A stretch of DNA of 64,000 bases from CAYMCO01 sp964388955 (GCA_964388955.1 CAYMCO010000006.1:62001-126000), one strand, 5' to 3'. Positions 41,778 to 51,226 are shown, counted from the first letter of the stretch. A program made the numbers and translations. Notes: generated from the sequence alone by a model not told the origin.

Positions 41778-43584
41778 AATCGGCTACGAGGAGGAGGAGT
41801 TCGCGAGCCAGCTGAACCGGGAAACGATCCTGCGTATTCTGGTCCAGATACGGCCGCATTGGCGCTGGGTGTTGGGATTCCTGATTGCGGTGGCGCTGGT
41901 TTCCACGTTCGAGTCCTATTCCACCTACCTCAGCAAGCGAATCATCGATGAAGGGATCGTCGCCGCGGATCGCCAGGCGCTGCGGCGCATCATCGCCCTC
42001 TACGGAGGCCTCACGATCCTGCAGGCCGCGGGGGTATTCACTTTCATCTATCTGGCGGGAGTGTTGGGCGAGCGGGTGCAGTACGACTTGCGGCGCCGGA
42101 TGTTTGAGCACCTTCAGGACCTTTCGCTCGCATACTACGATCGCACGCCTGTGGGATGGATGATCGCCCGCGTGACCTCCGACTCGGAGACCATATCCCT
42201 GCTGCTTACCTGGGGATTGCTGGATATCACCTGGGCCGCGTTCAACATTCTGACGGCCCTGGGCTTCATGCTCTATATCAATTGGCGTCTCACGCTGGTT
42301 GTGTTGGCCGTTATCCCCATGCTGATCGTCGTGGCGGCCGAATTCAAACGCAAGATCCTGGTGGAATTCCGGCAATCCCGCAAGTTGAATTCGAAGATCA
42401 CCGGATCGTTCAACGAGAATATCGCTGGCGTACGGGTGACCAAGGCGCTGGTTCGCGAGGACCAGAATCAAGTGGAATTCACATCTTTGGCCACCAAGAT
42501 GTACGGCGCATCCTACCGTGCTGCATGGCTTTCCGCACTCTTCCTCCCTGTGGTCCAGATGATCAGCGCGCTGGCTATGGGCGGGATCGTTTGGTATGGA
42601 GGGCTGCAGACTCAGCTCGGTGGGATGAGCATAGGAGGGATCCAGGCCTTCATTGGCTACATTACGTTCATCCTCTGGCCGGTGCAGGATCTGGCGCGCG
42701 TGTACGCTGAAATGCAGCATTCCATCGCCTCCGCTGAGCGGATTTTCTCGCTGATCGATTCGGATCCAGAGATCGTCGACCGGCCCGGAGCCTATGATCC
42801 GGGTACCCTTCGGGGGGATATCGCCTTCGACCATGTCGAGTTCGCATATCAAGACGGCGTGCCGGTGCTTGAGGATTTCAACCTGCGGGTGCGTCAGGGC
42901 GAGACCATCGCACTGGTGGGCCCAACCGGAGGGGGCAAGACCACGATTGTGAACCTGCTGAGCAGGTTCTATGAGCCCACGGGAGGGATGATCCGCATCA
43001 ATGGAGATCCGTATGTCGATTTCTCGCTCCGCTCGATTCAATCCCGCATCGGCATCGTGCTCCAGGACCCGCACCTGTTCTCCGGCTCCATCGGCGACAA
43101 TATCCGCTATGCCCAGTTGGACGCGAGCGATGCGGCCGTCGAACGGGCAGCGAAGCTCGCGGGGGCGCATGATTTCATCCTCTCATTGGAGCGAGGATAC
43201 GACCAAGAGGTGGGTGAGGGGGGTGTCCTGCTTTCCGTGGGGCAAAAGCAGCTCATCAGCTTGGCGAGAGCGATTCTCGCCGATCCCAACATACTCATCA
43301 TGGATGAGGCCACCAGTTCGGTGGACACGCTGACAGAGGCCATGATCCAGCGAGCGATCGACGAGTTGATGCGCGAGCGAACGAGTTTCATTATCGCCCA
43401 TCGCCTCTCCACCATCCGGCGCGCGGACAGAATCCTGGTGATTGAGGAGGGGAAGGTCGTCGAGATGGGGTCCCACCGGGAACTGATTCGGGCCAAGGGT
43501 CGCTACTACGATTTGTACACTCGGCAATTCCGGCGCGAGCTCGAGCGGGCGGCCTCCCCCTTTGCGATGAGCGGGACGGATTAG
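41767..43584 (+). CDS. ABC exporter half-transporter, catalytic-Walker-B subunit
   Basis: A 605-residue partner of the preceding protein, with six membrane helices (about 35-325) and an ATP-binding domain: Walker A LVGPTGGGKTTIVNLL, signature VLLSVGQKQLISLARA, Walker B ILIMDEATSSVDT (catalytic Glu present) and FIIAHRLSTIR. The signature reads LSVGQ instead of LSGGQ, so the ATP site formed by this signature and the partner's Walker B is the degenerate one, which is the expected asymmetry for a heterodimer. The start is TTG 41767, overlapping the upstream gene by 11 bases; no other start codon is available nearby. Confidence 0.92.
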   Translation: MAVEIGYEEEEFASQLNRETILRILVQIRPHWRWVLGFLIAVALVSTFESYSTYLSKRIIDEGIVAADRQALRRIIALYGGLTILQAAGVFTFIYLAGVLGERVQYDLRRRMFEHLQDLSLAYYDRTPVGWMIARVTSDSETISLLLTWGLLDITWAAFNILTALGFMLYINWRLTLVVLAVIPMLIVVAAEFKRKILVEFRQSRKLNSKITGSFNENIAGVRVTKALVREDQNQVEFTSLATKMYGASYRAAWLSALFLPVVQMISALAMGGIVWYGGLQTQLGGMSIGGIQAFIGYITFILWPVQDLARVYAEMQHSIASAERIFSLIDSDPEIVDRPGAYDPGTLRGDIAFDHVEFAYQDGVPVLEDFNLRVRQGETIALVGPTGGGKTTIVNLLSRFYEPTGGMIRINGDPYVDFSLRSIQSRIGIVLQDPHLFSGSIGDNIRYAQLDASDAAVERAAKLAGAHDFILSLERGYDQEVGEGGVLLSVGQKQLISLARAILADPNILIMDEATSSVDTLTEAMIQRAIDELMRERTSFIIAHRLSTIRRADRILVIEEGKVVEMGSHRELIRAKGRYYDLYTRQFRRELERAASPFAMSGTD

Positions 43585-43806
43585 TCATGAGCGAGAAGCG
43601 GTGAGAGGTAGGCCATGCGCAATGCGCGATGCGCCCTGCGCTTTGGCCCTTGCGCTCCGCGCCAGGCTCTGAATGACAGTAGGACCCGAACTGGGCCGAG
43701 AATCCGATATGGAGTTCAGCAGCTTGCTGCTGGCCGCGAGCGAAGCGAGCGGACGGAGATTCCTCATCGCCCGAAGCCTGCCGCACGGCATTCGTGGCTG
43801 GGCTAT

Positions 43807-45849
43807 CTACGGCACTATCCGCGCATCCAACTTCGACCAGGTGGTTCCGCCGTCCGAGCTGATTGAAAGCCGGCCATCGCCATCCAGGGCCCCCAGCGCC
43901 CAGCCCAACGCAGGTGTGACGAAATCGACCTGATCGGCCCACCCCAAATCTGCCATTTCCGACCATGCCACCCCGCCATCAACCGTCCTGAAGAACCCTC
44001 CTCCGAGTGCCCATCCGATTTGCGCGTTGATAAAGGTGACAATTCCCCCGGGGAAAGGATATACCTGCCACCCCGCTCCCCGATCCTCGGTAGTGTACAA
44101 GTAGCTATCGCTCTCAGAGGGATTTGCGGGATCGGACAGGCATTCAACGGCCAGGGCCGCCCGATTCACTGATCGTACTTCAGGATCGTAGGACTGACAG
44201 ATCAAACCATTGAAACATCCCGGACTCGGGCAGCCCTCCGGCGCCGGCAGATGTTGCGACTCCCAGGTGGCGCCGCCGTCGGTGGTCCAATCGACGATCA
44301 CCGCCTCCTGTGGGCCGCGGCTGAAGGTGACCAGGCCGGTATCCTGGCCGTAGAATGCCATGCCCGTTTGGCTGTGCACATGCAGGTTGCCGCTGCTTTC
44401 ATCGCCTGGTGGGACGATCAAGGTCTGCCAACTGGCCCCGCCATCCGAGGTTCGGTGCAGCTCTACGTATGTGTGGCTCATGGCGCTGTCGATGGCCAGC
44501 ATGAGCCAACCGCGCTCGGCACTGGTGAAAACCAGGCCGATGGGCTGCAGCAGCGGGCAGGAGCCGCTGGCGCATTTCAGCGGACTCAGTGCCCATGTGT
44601 TTCCGCCATCCGAGGTGCGCCAGATATGTAGAAGCCGCTTCTGGTCAGGGGTGAAGCGCACCAAAGCCATCCAGGCATGTTGGCTGTCGAGGAAGAAGCC
44701 CTTTGGCGTTACACCACTCGGCGACGAGGCTTCGTCCGAGAACGGTGGAGTGACATCGCGCCATGTTCTGCCGCCATCCCGGGTGCGAAAAACATGCTGC
44801 GCCCGACCGGCCGGCCCGCCCAGCCCCCACCCCGCCGCTGTGTCGGTCATATGGATAAGGCCCAAGGGTGCGGGCTGCCCAACCTCTGTGAAGGCCCCAT
44901 TGTCACCCAGGATAGGCAGATTGAGAATCCGACCGGCTTGTCGGGTTTCCGCATCGAGCAAGTAAACCCCACCTTCGTCACTCCCATGGCTGCACGACCA
45001 GCGGAACGCGACGACAACTTGGTGTGAATCCAGCCATCGTCCACTTAGGGGGATGTCGAAGCTTGGCGCCGGGTAGAACCATTCGCTTGTGTCCGTCTTC
45101 GGAAGTCCGTTGAAGTCATCCTGCAGGATCGATCGAACGAGGTTGCGATTTTCATCCAGGGTCATAATTCCCAGCTCATATCCGACACGACATCCATCGG
45201 AAAAGGGGGTGCCAGCCAGGAAGGATATTCGTCTCCCGTCCGGCGAGACGGCGGGCTCATAACCATTCCCGATAAACTCGGCGTGACCATCCCGCGCATC
45301 GATGATCCAGAGCTGGCTCTCGATATCTTGCTTGCTTTCCTTGTTCATGATCCGGCCCATGGCGATATGCACGCTGTCGGGGAACCAGGATACCCCGGCA
45401 ATTTGCTCGGCCACGAACAGTTCGCTCTCTCCTTCCGCATCCGAAACCAACAGCAGGGTTCCATCTTCGACGACGGCCACACGCTTCCCGTCGGGTGCAG
45501 GGAAATACTCTCGCCCGCCAGCCTCAGCGCCCGGCTCGGGAGTTGGTGTTGGTGTGGGAGTCTCGAATGGCGTCGCCGTAATCGTGCGCGGAATCGCGGT
45601 TGGGACCCGGCCGACGAGATCCCAGACCAGGGTGGCGAAATAAGACTCGTGCTCCCGCATGGAGGCCAACTGGGTTCCCTGAGCTGCGATCTCGGTTTCC
45701 AGAGCCCCCAGCCTGGCATCCACAATCGACTCATCTGGGGGTGGAGTCGCGGCCAGCGGGGCACAGCTTGCCAAAGCAATGACGAAAAGAGCAGCGAAAC
45801 CGACGATTGGGTGGATGCTTATGGCGAAGTCGTTTCGATCCACTCGCAT
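43807..45849 (-). CDS. BNR/YCF48-repeat lipoprotein
   Basis: A 680-residue surface protein starting at ATG 45849 (AAAGGA eight bases upstream). The N-terminal signal ends in LIALASCAP-like FVIALASCAP (lipobox Cys), followed by a coiled segment and a Thr/Pro linker (TPTPTPEPG). Residues about 110-270 hold WD40/TolB-like strands (GYEPAVSPDGRRISFLAG); the rest contains at least six Asp-box repeats such as RTRDGGRTWRD, RTSDGGNTWAL, TTDGGATWES and SSDGGTTWSK, which build a beta-propeller. Such propellers bind ligands or act as sialidase-like or photosystem-assembly-type scaffolds; no catalytic residues stand out. A fragment of a paralogue lies directly upstream. Confidence 0.85.
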   Translation of the reverse strand: MRVDRNDFAISIHPIVGFAALFVIALASCAPLAATPPPDESIVDARLGALETEIAAQGTQLASMREHESYFATLVWDLVGRVPTAIPRTITATPFETPTPTPTPEPGAEAGGREYFPAPDGKRVAVVEDGTLLLVSDAEGESELFVAEQIAGVSWFPDSVHIAMGRIMNKESKQDIESQLWIIDARDGHAEFIGNGYEPAVSPDGRRISFLAGTPFSDGCRVGYELGIMTLDENRNLVRSILQDDFNGLPKTDTSEWFYPAPSFDIPLSGRWLDSHQVVVAFRWSCSHGSDEGGVYLLDAETRQAGRILNLPILGDNGAFTEVGQPAPLGLIHMTDTAAGWGLGGPAGRAQHVFRTRDGGRTWRDVTPPFSDEASSPSGVTPKGFFLDSQHAWMALVRFTPDQKRLLHIWRTSDGGNTWALSPLKCASGSCPLLQPIGLVFTSAERGWLMLAIDSAMSHTYVELHRTSDGGASWQTLIVPPGDESSGNLHVHSQTGMAFYGQDTGLVTFSRGPQEAVIVDWTTDGGATWESQHLPAPEGCPSPGCFNGLICQSYDPEVRSVNRAALAVECLSDPANPSESDSYLYTTEDRGAGWQVYPFPGGIVTFINAQIGWALGGGFFRTVDGGVAWSEMADLGWADQVDFVTPALGWALGALDGDGRLSISSDGGTTWSKLDARIVP

Positions 45850-45913
45850 GTGTGTTGTCCTTTCGGAAAACGTCCTGTCAGGCCGGAGCTTTGACGTCTC
45901 GCGGCGCGGGCTT

Positions 45914-46177
45914 TCAGGGGGCGAATGCGAGTTGCACCGCCACCCAGGTGGCGCCGCCGTCTCGACTCCCGAACAATCGCCTGTCGCCGTCGATCTCGTC
46001 CACCGCCCAGCCGAGATCCGCGGCGACGAGGTCAAGGTTTCCTTCCCAATCCAAAGAGGTCGACTTCTTCCACTGGATGCTGCCATCCATCGTTCTGTGG
46101 ATCTCCTTCCCCTGAGTCCATCCGGCCTCTGCATCGATCATATCGACGGGCCGAAGTGAGGGCGGCTGACCCCGCAC
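45914..46177 (-). pseudogene. C-terminal fragment of a second BNR-repeat protein
   Basis: Minus-strand codons 46177-45914 encode a segment aligning with the end of the neighbouring lipoprotein: ADLGWAVDEIDGDRRLFGSR then DGGATWVAVQLA, against ALGWALGALDGDGRLSISSD then GGTTWSKLDA. One earlier repeat remains (GWTQGKEIHRTMDGSIQWKK). The frame stays open upstream to about 46250, but that part no longer resembles the family and there is no signal peptide or good start. It is best read as the remnant of a tandem duplicate. The rest of the 585-base gap up to the acyl-CoA dehydrogenase gene (45850-46434) holds nothing else recognisable. Confidence 0.65.
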
Positions 46178-46434
46178 GAAACCCGCTACACCTCCGTCTT
46201 GAACTGATCGCCTCCGGTGCCATTCGCCCGACCTTCGTATCAGGGGGCTCTGGGGGGCATCTCTTTCGTGCGCAGTGGCGGCCCGTGTCGCCTGGGAATC
46301 GGAGGCGGTCCTAATCCCCGATGGATGGGATTGGAGGTAGCCTGAATCATCGCCGTCCGGGCCCGACCTCAGCCGATAAGGGCAAAGGCCGTTCGTTCCC
46401 GTCGGGCGTCGCGGGCGTCTTCAGCTCCCATGAC

Positions 46435-47694
46435 CTACCATAGGCTGAGGGGGTAGTGTCCCCTGGCCGCGTCCAGCAGGCCCAACTGCGCCCCACCCAG
46501 CCAAAGGCGGATGATCATGAAATCTCGCAGGTACTTCTCTACCAGATACTCCGGAGAGTAGCCGTATGATCCCATGAGTTCCATTGCCCGCTGCATGACC
46601 TCGATCGCCATGCCCGTGGCAAAGACTTTGGTCGCGCTGGCTCGAGCAATCTGCCGGTCCGAATAGGGCTCGCCGTACACCTCCGGCCGATCGAACATGG
46701 ACGCGGTTACCAGATAGTCGGACCGGGCCACCTGTATCTTTGTCGCCATTTCTCCGAGCAGGCCGGCGTGCATTGAACGGTCCCGCACCGGTTTCCCTTG
46801 AATGTATCGCCCTCCCGTATATTCCGTCACGATTTCAAACACCGCCTGCGCCGCGCCCGTTGCAAGGGCTGCGTCCTCCAGGCGTGCGGTGGCGACGTTG
46901 CGAAGAACTGCTGCCCCTTCTCCCCCTGGCTGGCCAGCGCAGTACTCCTTCGGAACACGGACATCTTCATAGTAGATGGCCCCGTTGACGTCCGTGAAGA
47001 CCAGCCCCATCTTCTCCTCTGGTTCGCCAAAACTGAGGCCGGCCGCTTCCTTTGGGACGTAGATTATGGCGATGCCTTCGTCGCCCAACTCGGGGTTTGT
47101 GGTGCAGACAGTTGCATAGACTTCGGACACCCCGGCCCCGCTCGGCCATAGTTTCTCCCCGTTGATCACCCACATATCCCCTCGCAACTCGGCACGCGTG
47201 CGGATCGTGCGCCCGCCTTGGGACCCGTCCTCGATATTGCAGCCTCCCGCCGGTTCCGTCATGGAGAGGCAGGCCATATGATGCTCGCTGCCGCAGAACA
47301 TCCGCCCGAATTTCTCCAAGACGGTCCAATTATCGGTCATCATGGCCGGCCCGAAGGCCCAAGGGATGATGGTCATGGTGGTCGCCAGGCCGATATCCCC
47401 GCGAGCGATTTCCTCGCAGACCACGCAGCTGGTCACGCGGGAGGTCAGCCCCAAGCCTCCAATCCGCTCCGGGAAGAAGGCGCGCTGTATGTCCAGCCTG
47501 ATCAGCCCTCGAAGCAGGTTCTCAATTGTCTCATGCGCCAGGGCGGGGTCCCGGTCCGGTCCGCCCTCCAGATCCCGGCGGCGAGGCATCACTTGTTCGT
47601 CAACGAAACGGTGCAAAGTGGCGGCTATCTCCAGGTCTTCAGCGCTGACGATGGATTGCGGGTATTTCTGACTGGGCTGCGATGATGTGGTCAT
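46435..47694 (-). CDS. Acyl-CoA dehydrogenase family protein
   Basis: A 419-residue flavoprotein of the acyl-CoA dehydrogenase fold: ACLSMTEPAGGCNIED (FAD/substrate strand), INGEKLWPSGAGVSEVYATV, and C-terminal helices IEVMQRAMELMGSYGYSPEY. The usual catalytic Glu in 'YEGT' is absent: the aligned segment reads RLWLGGAQL. A Glu is present in ATARLEDAALA, the helix where isovaleryl-CoA and long-chain dehydrogenases keep theirs, so activity by that alternative base is plausible. It oxidises an acyl-CoA to the enoyl-CoA. AGAGGAG precedes ATG 47694. No electron-transfer flavoprotein genes are nearby. Confidence 0.88.
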   Translation of the reverse strand: MTTSSQPSQKYPQSIVSAEDLEIAATLHRFVDEQVMPRRRDLEGGPDRDPALAHETIENLLRGLIRLDIQRAFFPERIGGLGLTSRVTSCVVCEEIARGDIGLATTMTIIPWAFGPAMMTDNWTVLEKFGRMFCGSEHHMACLSMTEPAGGCNIEDGSQGGRTIRTRAELRGDMWVINGEKLWPSGAGVSEVYATVCTTNPELGDEGIAIIYVPKEAAGLSFGEPEEKMGLVFTDVNGAIYYEDVRVPKEYCAGQPGGEGAAVLRNVATARLEDAALATGAAQAVFEIVTEYTGGRYIQGKPVRDRSMHAGLLGEMATKIQVARSDYLVTASMFDRPEVYGEPYSDRQIARASATKVFATGMAIEVMQRAMELMGSYGYSPEYLVEKYLRDFMIIRLWLGGAQLGLLDAARGHYPLSLW

Positions 47695-47833
47695 GATCGG
47701 CTCCTCTGGTTTGTCGTGTTCCTAGAAGGCGCGCTGTTCAGAGCGTCCGATTTGCAGCTAGATTATGCGCTACCGCTTCCATTGTCAATCATTGAGTGGA
47801 TGGGCGGCGCATTCCAAATGCCGCCCGGCTGCC

Positions 47834-47907
47834 GTAGGGGCGCCCCTTGTGGGCGCCCGGGAGGGCGAAAAGAACCGGGCAGCGGCAAGGGCTGCCCCTA
47901 CAAGGGG
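47834..47907. repeat. Palindromic intergenic element
   Basis: GTAGGGGC (47834-47841) and GCCCCTAC (47894-47901) are complementary, extended by CCCCTTG and CAAGGGG. GGGCGCCC lies between. The 'GTAGGGGC...CTTGTGGGCGCCC' wording is a common intergenic repeat in environmental genomes. It sits between the acyl-CoA dehydrogenase gene and the receiver-kinase gene and may act as a transcription barrier. Confidence 0.55.
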
Positions 47908-47920
47908 TGTCGTCGGTGAA

Positions 47921-49087
47921 TCAAGTCGCTCGTTCGGTTTCTGGTTCGGCGAGGGGAATTTGAACCGTGAATTCGGATCCCTGCTCTACTTCGCTATGAA
48001 CCTGCATTCTACCCTGAAAGCGATTCAATTGGCCTTTGACGATGCTCAAACCCAGCCCGGTGCCCCGGATGCCGGCCTCTTTGGCATTTGGGGCGCGGAA
48101 GAACTCCCGCCCAAGCATCGGTATCGCGTTCGCGGGGATGCCGATACCGGTATCCTTGACCTGAATGCGCACTTCCCCGTCCCCGGCGGAGGCCGAGATT
48201 TGAACCCGGCCACCGGCAGATGTGTATTTCATGGCGTTGGAGATCAAGTTCGTAAGCACTTTTCGCAGACCCTCTTCATCGGCCTTGACCCACAGATCCC
48301 CCGTCGAGATATCCCGGTCGATTGAAATCCCCTTCTCCTCCGCCTGGGCTTCGAATTCAGACAGGACATCTTTGAGCACCGGTGCCAGGGAAGTGGGTTC
48401 AAGGGCGGGCTGGGGCAGGGTGTCCTTCGTGGCCGCGAGATCGAGCAGATCGTCGATCAGCGCCATCAGCATTTCAAGCTGCGCTTCCACGCGAGAGATG
48501 ATGTCACCCTGTTTCTCATTGAGCGTTCCCGCCAGGCCCTTGACTAGGGCGCGGATCAGGCTCTGTGCGCTGGCGACGGGGGAGCGCAGCTCATGCGCTA
48601 CGGTGAGCATGAATGTCGTCTTGAAACGATCCAGACGTTCCATTTCCTCCTTCTCGCGCGCCAGTTCTTGGGCCCGCTTTTCGACTGCCTGCAGCCGCTT
48701 GGCCTGCAGCGTCAGGCGCCGTTTCTCCAAAGCCTGATCAGCGGTCATGAGGAGCAAGTCGGCGGTGAAGGGTTTGGAGATGAAATCATAGGCGCCGCGC
48801 TTGATCGCCGTGATCGCCAATTCTACGGTGGCGTAGCCGGTGATGACCACCGTCACGATGTCCGGGTCCTGCTCCTGAATGGCCGTCAGGAAATCCATCC
48901 CGGAGCCGTCCGGCATCATGATGTCGAGCAGCACCAGGTCGATCCGGTGCTCGCGCAAGATGGCGCGGCCCTCTTCCAACGTGCTGGCGGTCTCAACATT
49001 GTGGCCACCCGGCTCCAGGGCCCGCCTACAGCCGGCACGGATCCCCCGCTCGTCGTCGATCACCAGGATGCTGGCTGAGTGTCCCAT
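47921..49087 (-). CDS. Hybrid receiver-histidine kinase
   Basis: A 388-residue cytoplasmic protein. N-terminal receiver (about 1-120): LVIDDE, phosphoacceptor Asp in LVLLDIMMPDGSGM, Thr in VVITGY and Lys in FISKPFTADLL. A coiled coil (about 125-165) leads to a kinase: H-box TVAHELRSPVASAQSL, N-box NLISNAMKY, G1 DTGIGIP and G2 GTGLGLSIV. The order receiver-then-kinase suggests that phosphorylation of the receiver by another kinase, probably the Cache kinase encoded just upstream, controls its activity. The start ATG 49087 is one base behind that gene's stop. It is the last gene of the hydrogenase-linked run. Confidence 0.92.
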   Translation of the reverse strand: MGHSASILVIDDERGIRAGCRRALEPGGHNVETASTLEEGRAILREHRIDLVLLDIMMPDGSGMDFLTAIQEQDPDIVTVVITGYATVELAITAIKRGAYDFISKPFTADLLLMTADQALEKRRLTLQAKRLQAVEKRAQELAREKEEMERLDRFKTTFMLTVAHELRSPVASAQSLIRALVKGLAGTLNEKQGDIISRVEAQLEMLMALIDDLLDLAATKDTLPQPALEPTSLAPVLKDVLSEFEAQAEEKGISIDRDISTGDLWVKADEEGLRKVLTNLISNAMKYTSAGGRVQISASAGDGEVRIQVKDTGIGIPANAIPMLGREFFRAPNAKEAGIRGTGLGLSIVKGQLNRFQGRMQVHSEVEQGSEFTVQIPLAEPETERAT

Positions 49088-49088
49088 T

Positions 49089-51125
49089 TCACGCTCCGAT
49101 CGAAATAGCGCTTCCCCCGCCTGACGAGGATGTACGTCGAGACGGAGGCGACTCCATCGGCAGCAGGATGGTGAAAGTGCTTCCCGCCCCGAGCTTGCTT
49201 TCCACACTGATCTGGCCGCGGTGCATCTTGATGATGCCATAAACGATGGACAAACCCAAGCCTGTTCCCTTGCCCAACGCCTTCGTGGTGAAGAATGGGG
49301 TGAAGATCTTGCGCAAGTTCTCCTGTGATATGCCGCATCCAGTGTCTGCGACCCTGATTTCGACGTGTGACTCGTCCGCGGTGCGCGTGCTTATGGTGAT
49401 GATACCCCGCCCATCAATCGCTTCGGCGGCATTGTTCAGCAAGTTCACGAACACTTGCTGTAGCTGATTGGGGTCGGCTTGGATGTGCCCGACTTCCGGG
49501 CCATACCGGCGGACCACCTGTATGCCGTCGAATCTGCGACCTGAGGAGGCGTTCTCTATGACCCGGTCCGCCAGAGCGTGGATATCGATCTCCTGTGTCA
49601 GCACTTCCTGCTGCCGTGCGAAGTTCAGCAGGTCGGCCACGATGTTCTTGCACCGGGTGGTCTCATCGATGACTAGCTTGAGGTCCTCCCGGCGCGGGTC
49701 GCCTGGATCGGCCTCTTTATACATCACATCCGCGAAGAGCAGGATCGTCCCGAGGGGATTGTTGATCTCATGTGCGACGCCGGCGGCGAGCTGTCCCATG
49801 GACGCCAGACGTTCCTTATGCAGCAGTTCGCTCTGAGTCTTCTGCAGCGTCTCGATCATGCTGTTGAAGGATCGGCCCAGCGCCGCGAGCTCACCCTGCC
49901 CGAACGGCTCAACCCGCACGTTCATATCCCCGGCGGCCAGGCGGCGGGTGGCGCGCACCATGGATTCAATAGGCCGGGTGATCACTCGCGCGATGGGGAC
50001 GGCGATGACGGCCGCCAGACCGATGCACAACAGCGCGATGACCGCCTGCCGGCTGTTGAAAGTGCTGACCAGGCTTTCGAATGCCGAAACCCGTGCGCCC
50101 ACATACAGGCTCCCCACTACATCACCCAGGTGGTCCCGCAGCGGGACGTATTGCGTGATGAACCATTCGTTGACCACGAAGGCTCGGCCGACATAATCAT
50201 CTCCCCGCGTCAACACCCGGTCGAAGACGGCCTGTGATACGCGCGTTCCTACGGCCCGCAGGCCATCTTTGGTCATAACGTTGGTGGAGACCCGCAGATC
50301 CCCGAAGAAGATGGTAACCGTGTCGATGCCGGCCACCTGCTTGATCCGGTCGACTAGCGTGAAGTCATTGTTGAAAAGGTATACCGCGACCACCGCGCCC
50401 ATCAAGTTGCCGTCATCGGCGACCAGCGGTGACGCGCTGGTCAAGGTGAAGCCCGCGCTGCCCTCTCTAGGGTCAAAGGGATCTGGATACGCCAGCGGCG
50501 TGTCGATGAGTGGTATTCTGGCCTGCCCGGCGAGACCCACCTGGCCGAGGTAATCGCTGGGGATCACCTCTGTCGCAGACTGCTCCTTGCCGGTGCTCAG
50601 AAGATGAGCGACGATGGGCAGCTCCCCCCAGTTGCCATCCGTCACCGGTGCAGAGAGTGATCCGCTGGGAGCCAGGGTTCGGCCGGAGACGATTTCACCC
50701 TGCGAGTCCAGGACAGCGATGAAGTGCGTGCCGCCCAGGGCCAGCACCGCAATCTTGTTAGTGATCTGCTGGTCCAAGATTCGGATGGCGTCTTGATCCC
50801 CCATAGCCGCCGCGAGCGCGTACTCCTTGACCCATGGATCCAGCACTAGGCGGTGGCTGATGGCGGCAATCTCCTCCAGCTTGAGCTGATAGAAGGCAAG
50901 CGCCAAGTCCATATCTCGCGCCACGCGCTCGCTCTCCGCCGACCGCAGGTAGTTGTTGATGACGCGCAGGGTTACCAGGGTGTTCAGAGCGATCGTCAAC
51001 CCGGCGACCAATGAAAAGGAGCCGATCAGAACGGCCTGCATATGGCCGCCGAACAGCCGAGACATCCAAGCGCGCATCCCCGAAAGCTCTCGCATGCTAC
51101 CTCGTGGTGGGCGCATGGCGGGCAT
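49089..51125 (-). CDS. Cache-HAMP sensor histidine kinase
   Basis: A 678-residue membrane kinase (start among ATG 51125, 51116, 51095 or 51077; 51095 has GAGG four bases upstream). A membrane helix at about 28-50 and another at about 352-375 enclose a 300-residue extracellular double-Cache-like sensor (FIAVLDSQGEIVSGR, TSASPLVADDGNLMGAVVAV, YVPLRDHLGDVVGSLYVGA). HAMP follows (ITRPIESMVRATRRLAAGDM), then H-box GVAHEINNPLGTIL, N-box NLLNNAAEAID, G1 DTGCGIS and G2 GTGLGLSI. It should sense a small external ligand and phosphorylate the nearby receivers. It is encoded 3' of the hydrogenase genes. Confidence 0.92.
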   Translation of the reverse strand: MPAMRPPRGSMRELSGMRAWMSRLFGGHMQAVLIGSFSLVAGLTIALNTLVTLRVINNYLRSAESERVARDMDLALAFYQLKLEEIAAISHRLVLDPWVKEYALAAAMGDQDAIRILDQQITNKIAVLALGGTHFIAVLDSQGEIVSGRTLAPSGSLSAPVTDGNWGELPIVAHLLSTGKEQSATEVIPSDYLGQVGLAGQARIPLIDTPLAYPDPFDPREGSAGFTLTSASPLVADDGNLMGAVVAVYLFNNDFTLVDRIKQVAGIDTVTIFFGDLRVSTNVMTKDGLRAVGTRVSQAVFDRVLTRGDDYVGRAFVVNEWFITQYVPLRDHLGDVVGSLYVGARVSAFESLVSTFNSRQAVIALLCIGLAAVIAVPIARVITRPIESMVRATRRLAAGDMNVRVEPFGQGELAALGRSFNSMIETLQKTQSELLHKERLASMGQLAAGVAHEINNPLGTILLFADVMYKEADPGDPRREDLKLVIDETTRCKNIVADLLNFARQQEVLTQEIDIHALADRVIENASSGRRFDGIQVVRRYGPEVGHIQADPNQLQQVFVNLLNNAAEAIDGRGIITISTRTADESHVEIRVADTGCGISQENLRKIFTPFFTTKALGKGTGLGLSIVYGIIKMHRGQISVESKLGAGSTFTILLPMESPPSRRTSSSGGGSAISIGA

Positions 51126-51140
51126 CCCACGAGCCCCTCC

Positions 51141-51226
51141 CCGGTTGGGCTCCAGCCGGAGCAGGAAGATCGGCTTGGAGGAGGACTCCTGTTTTGCCGC
51201 TGCGGGGCGGCTGGAGCCCGAACCGG
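51141..51226. repeat. Long inverted repeat between regulator and kinase genes
   Basis: CCGGTTGGGCTCCAGCCGG (51141-51159) is complementary, with a one-base bulge, to CGGCTGGAGCCCGAACCGG (51208-51226); the loop is about 48 bases and contains a smaller hairpin AGGACTCCT. In the transcript it would form a strong stem between the response regulator and the kinase. No T-run follows, so it is not a classical terminator; it may set relative expression or mRNA stability. Confidence 0.6.

Noticed and set aside
48185..48215. Sequence resembling a tRNA T-arm (GATTTGAACCC)
   Set aside because: It lies inside the histidine kinase coding sequence and no cloverleaf can be formed around it.
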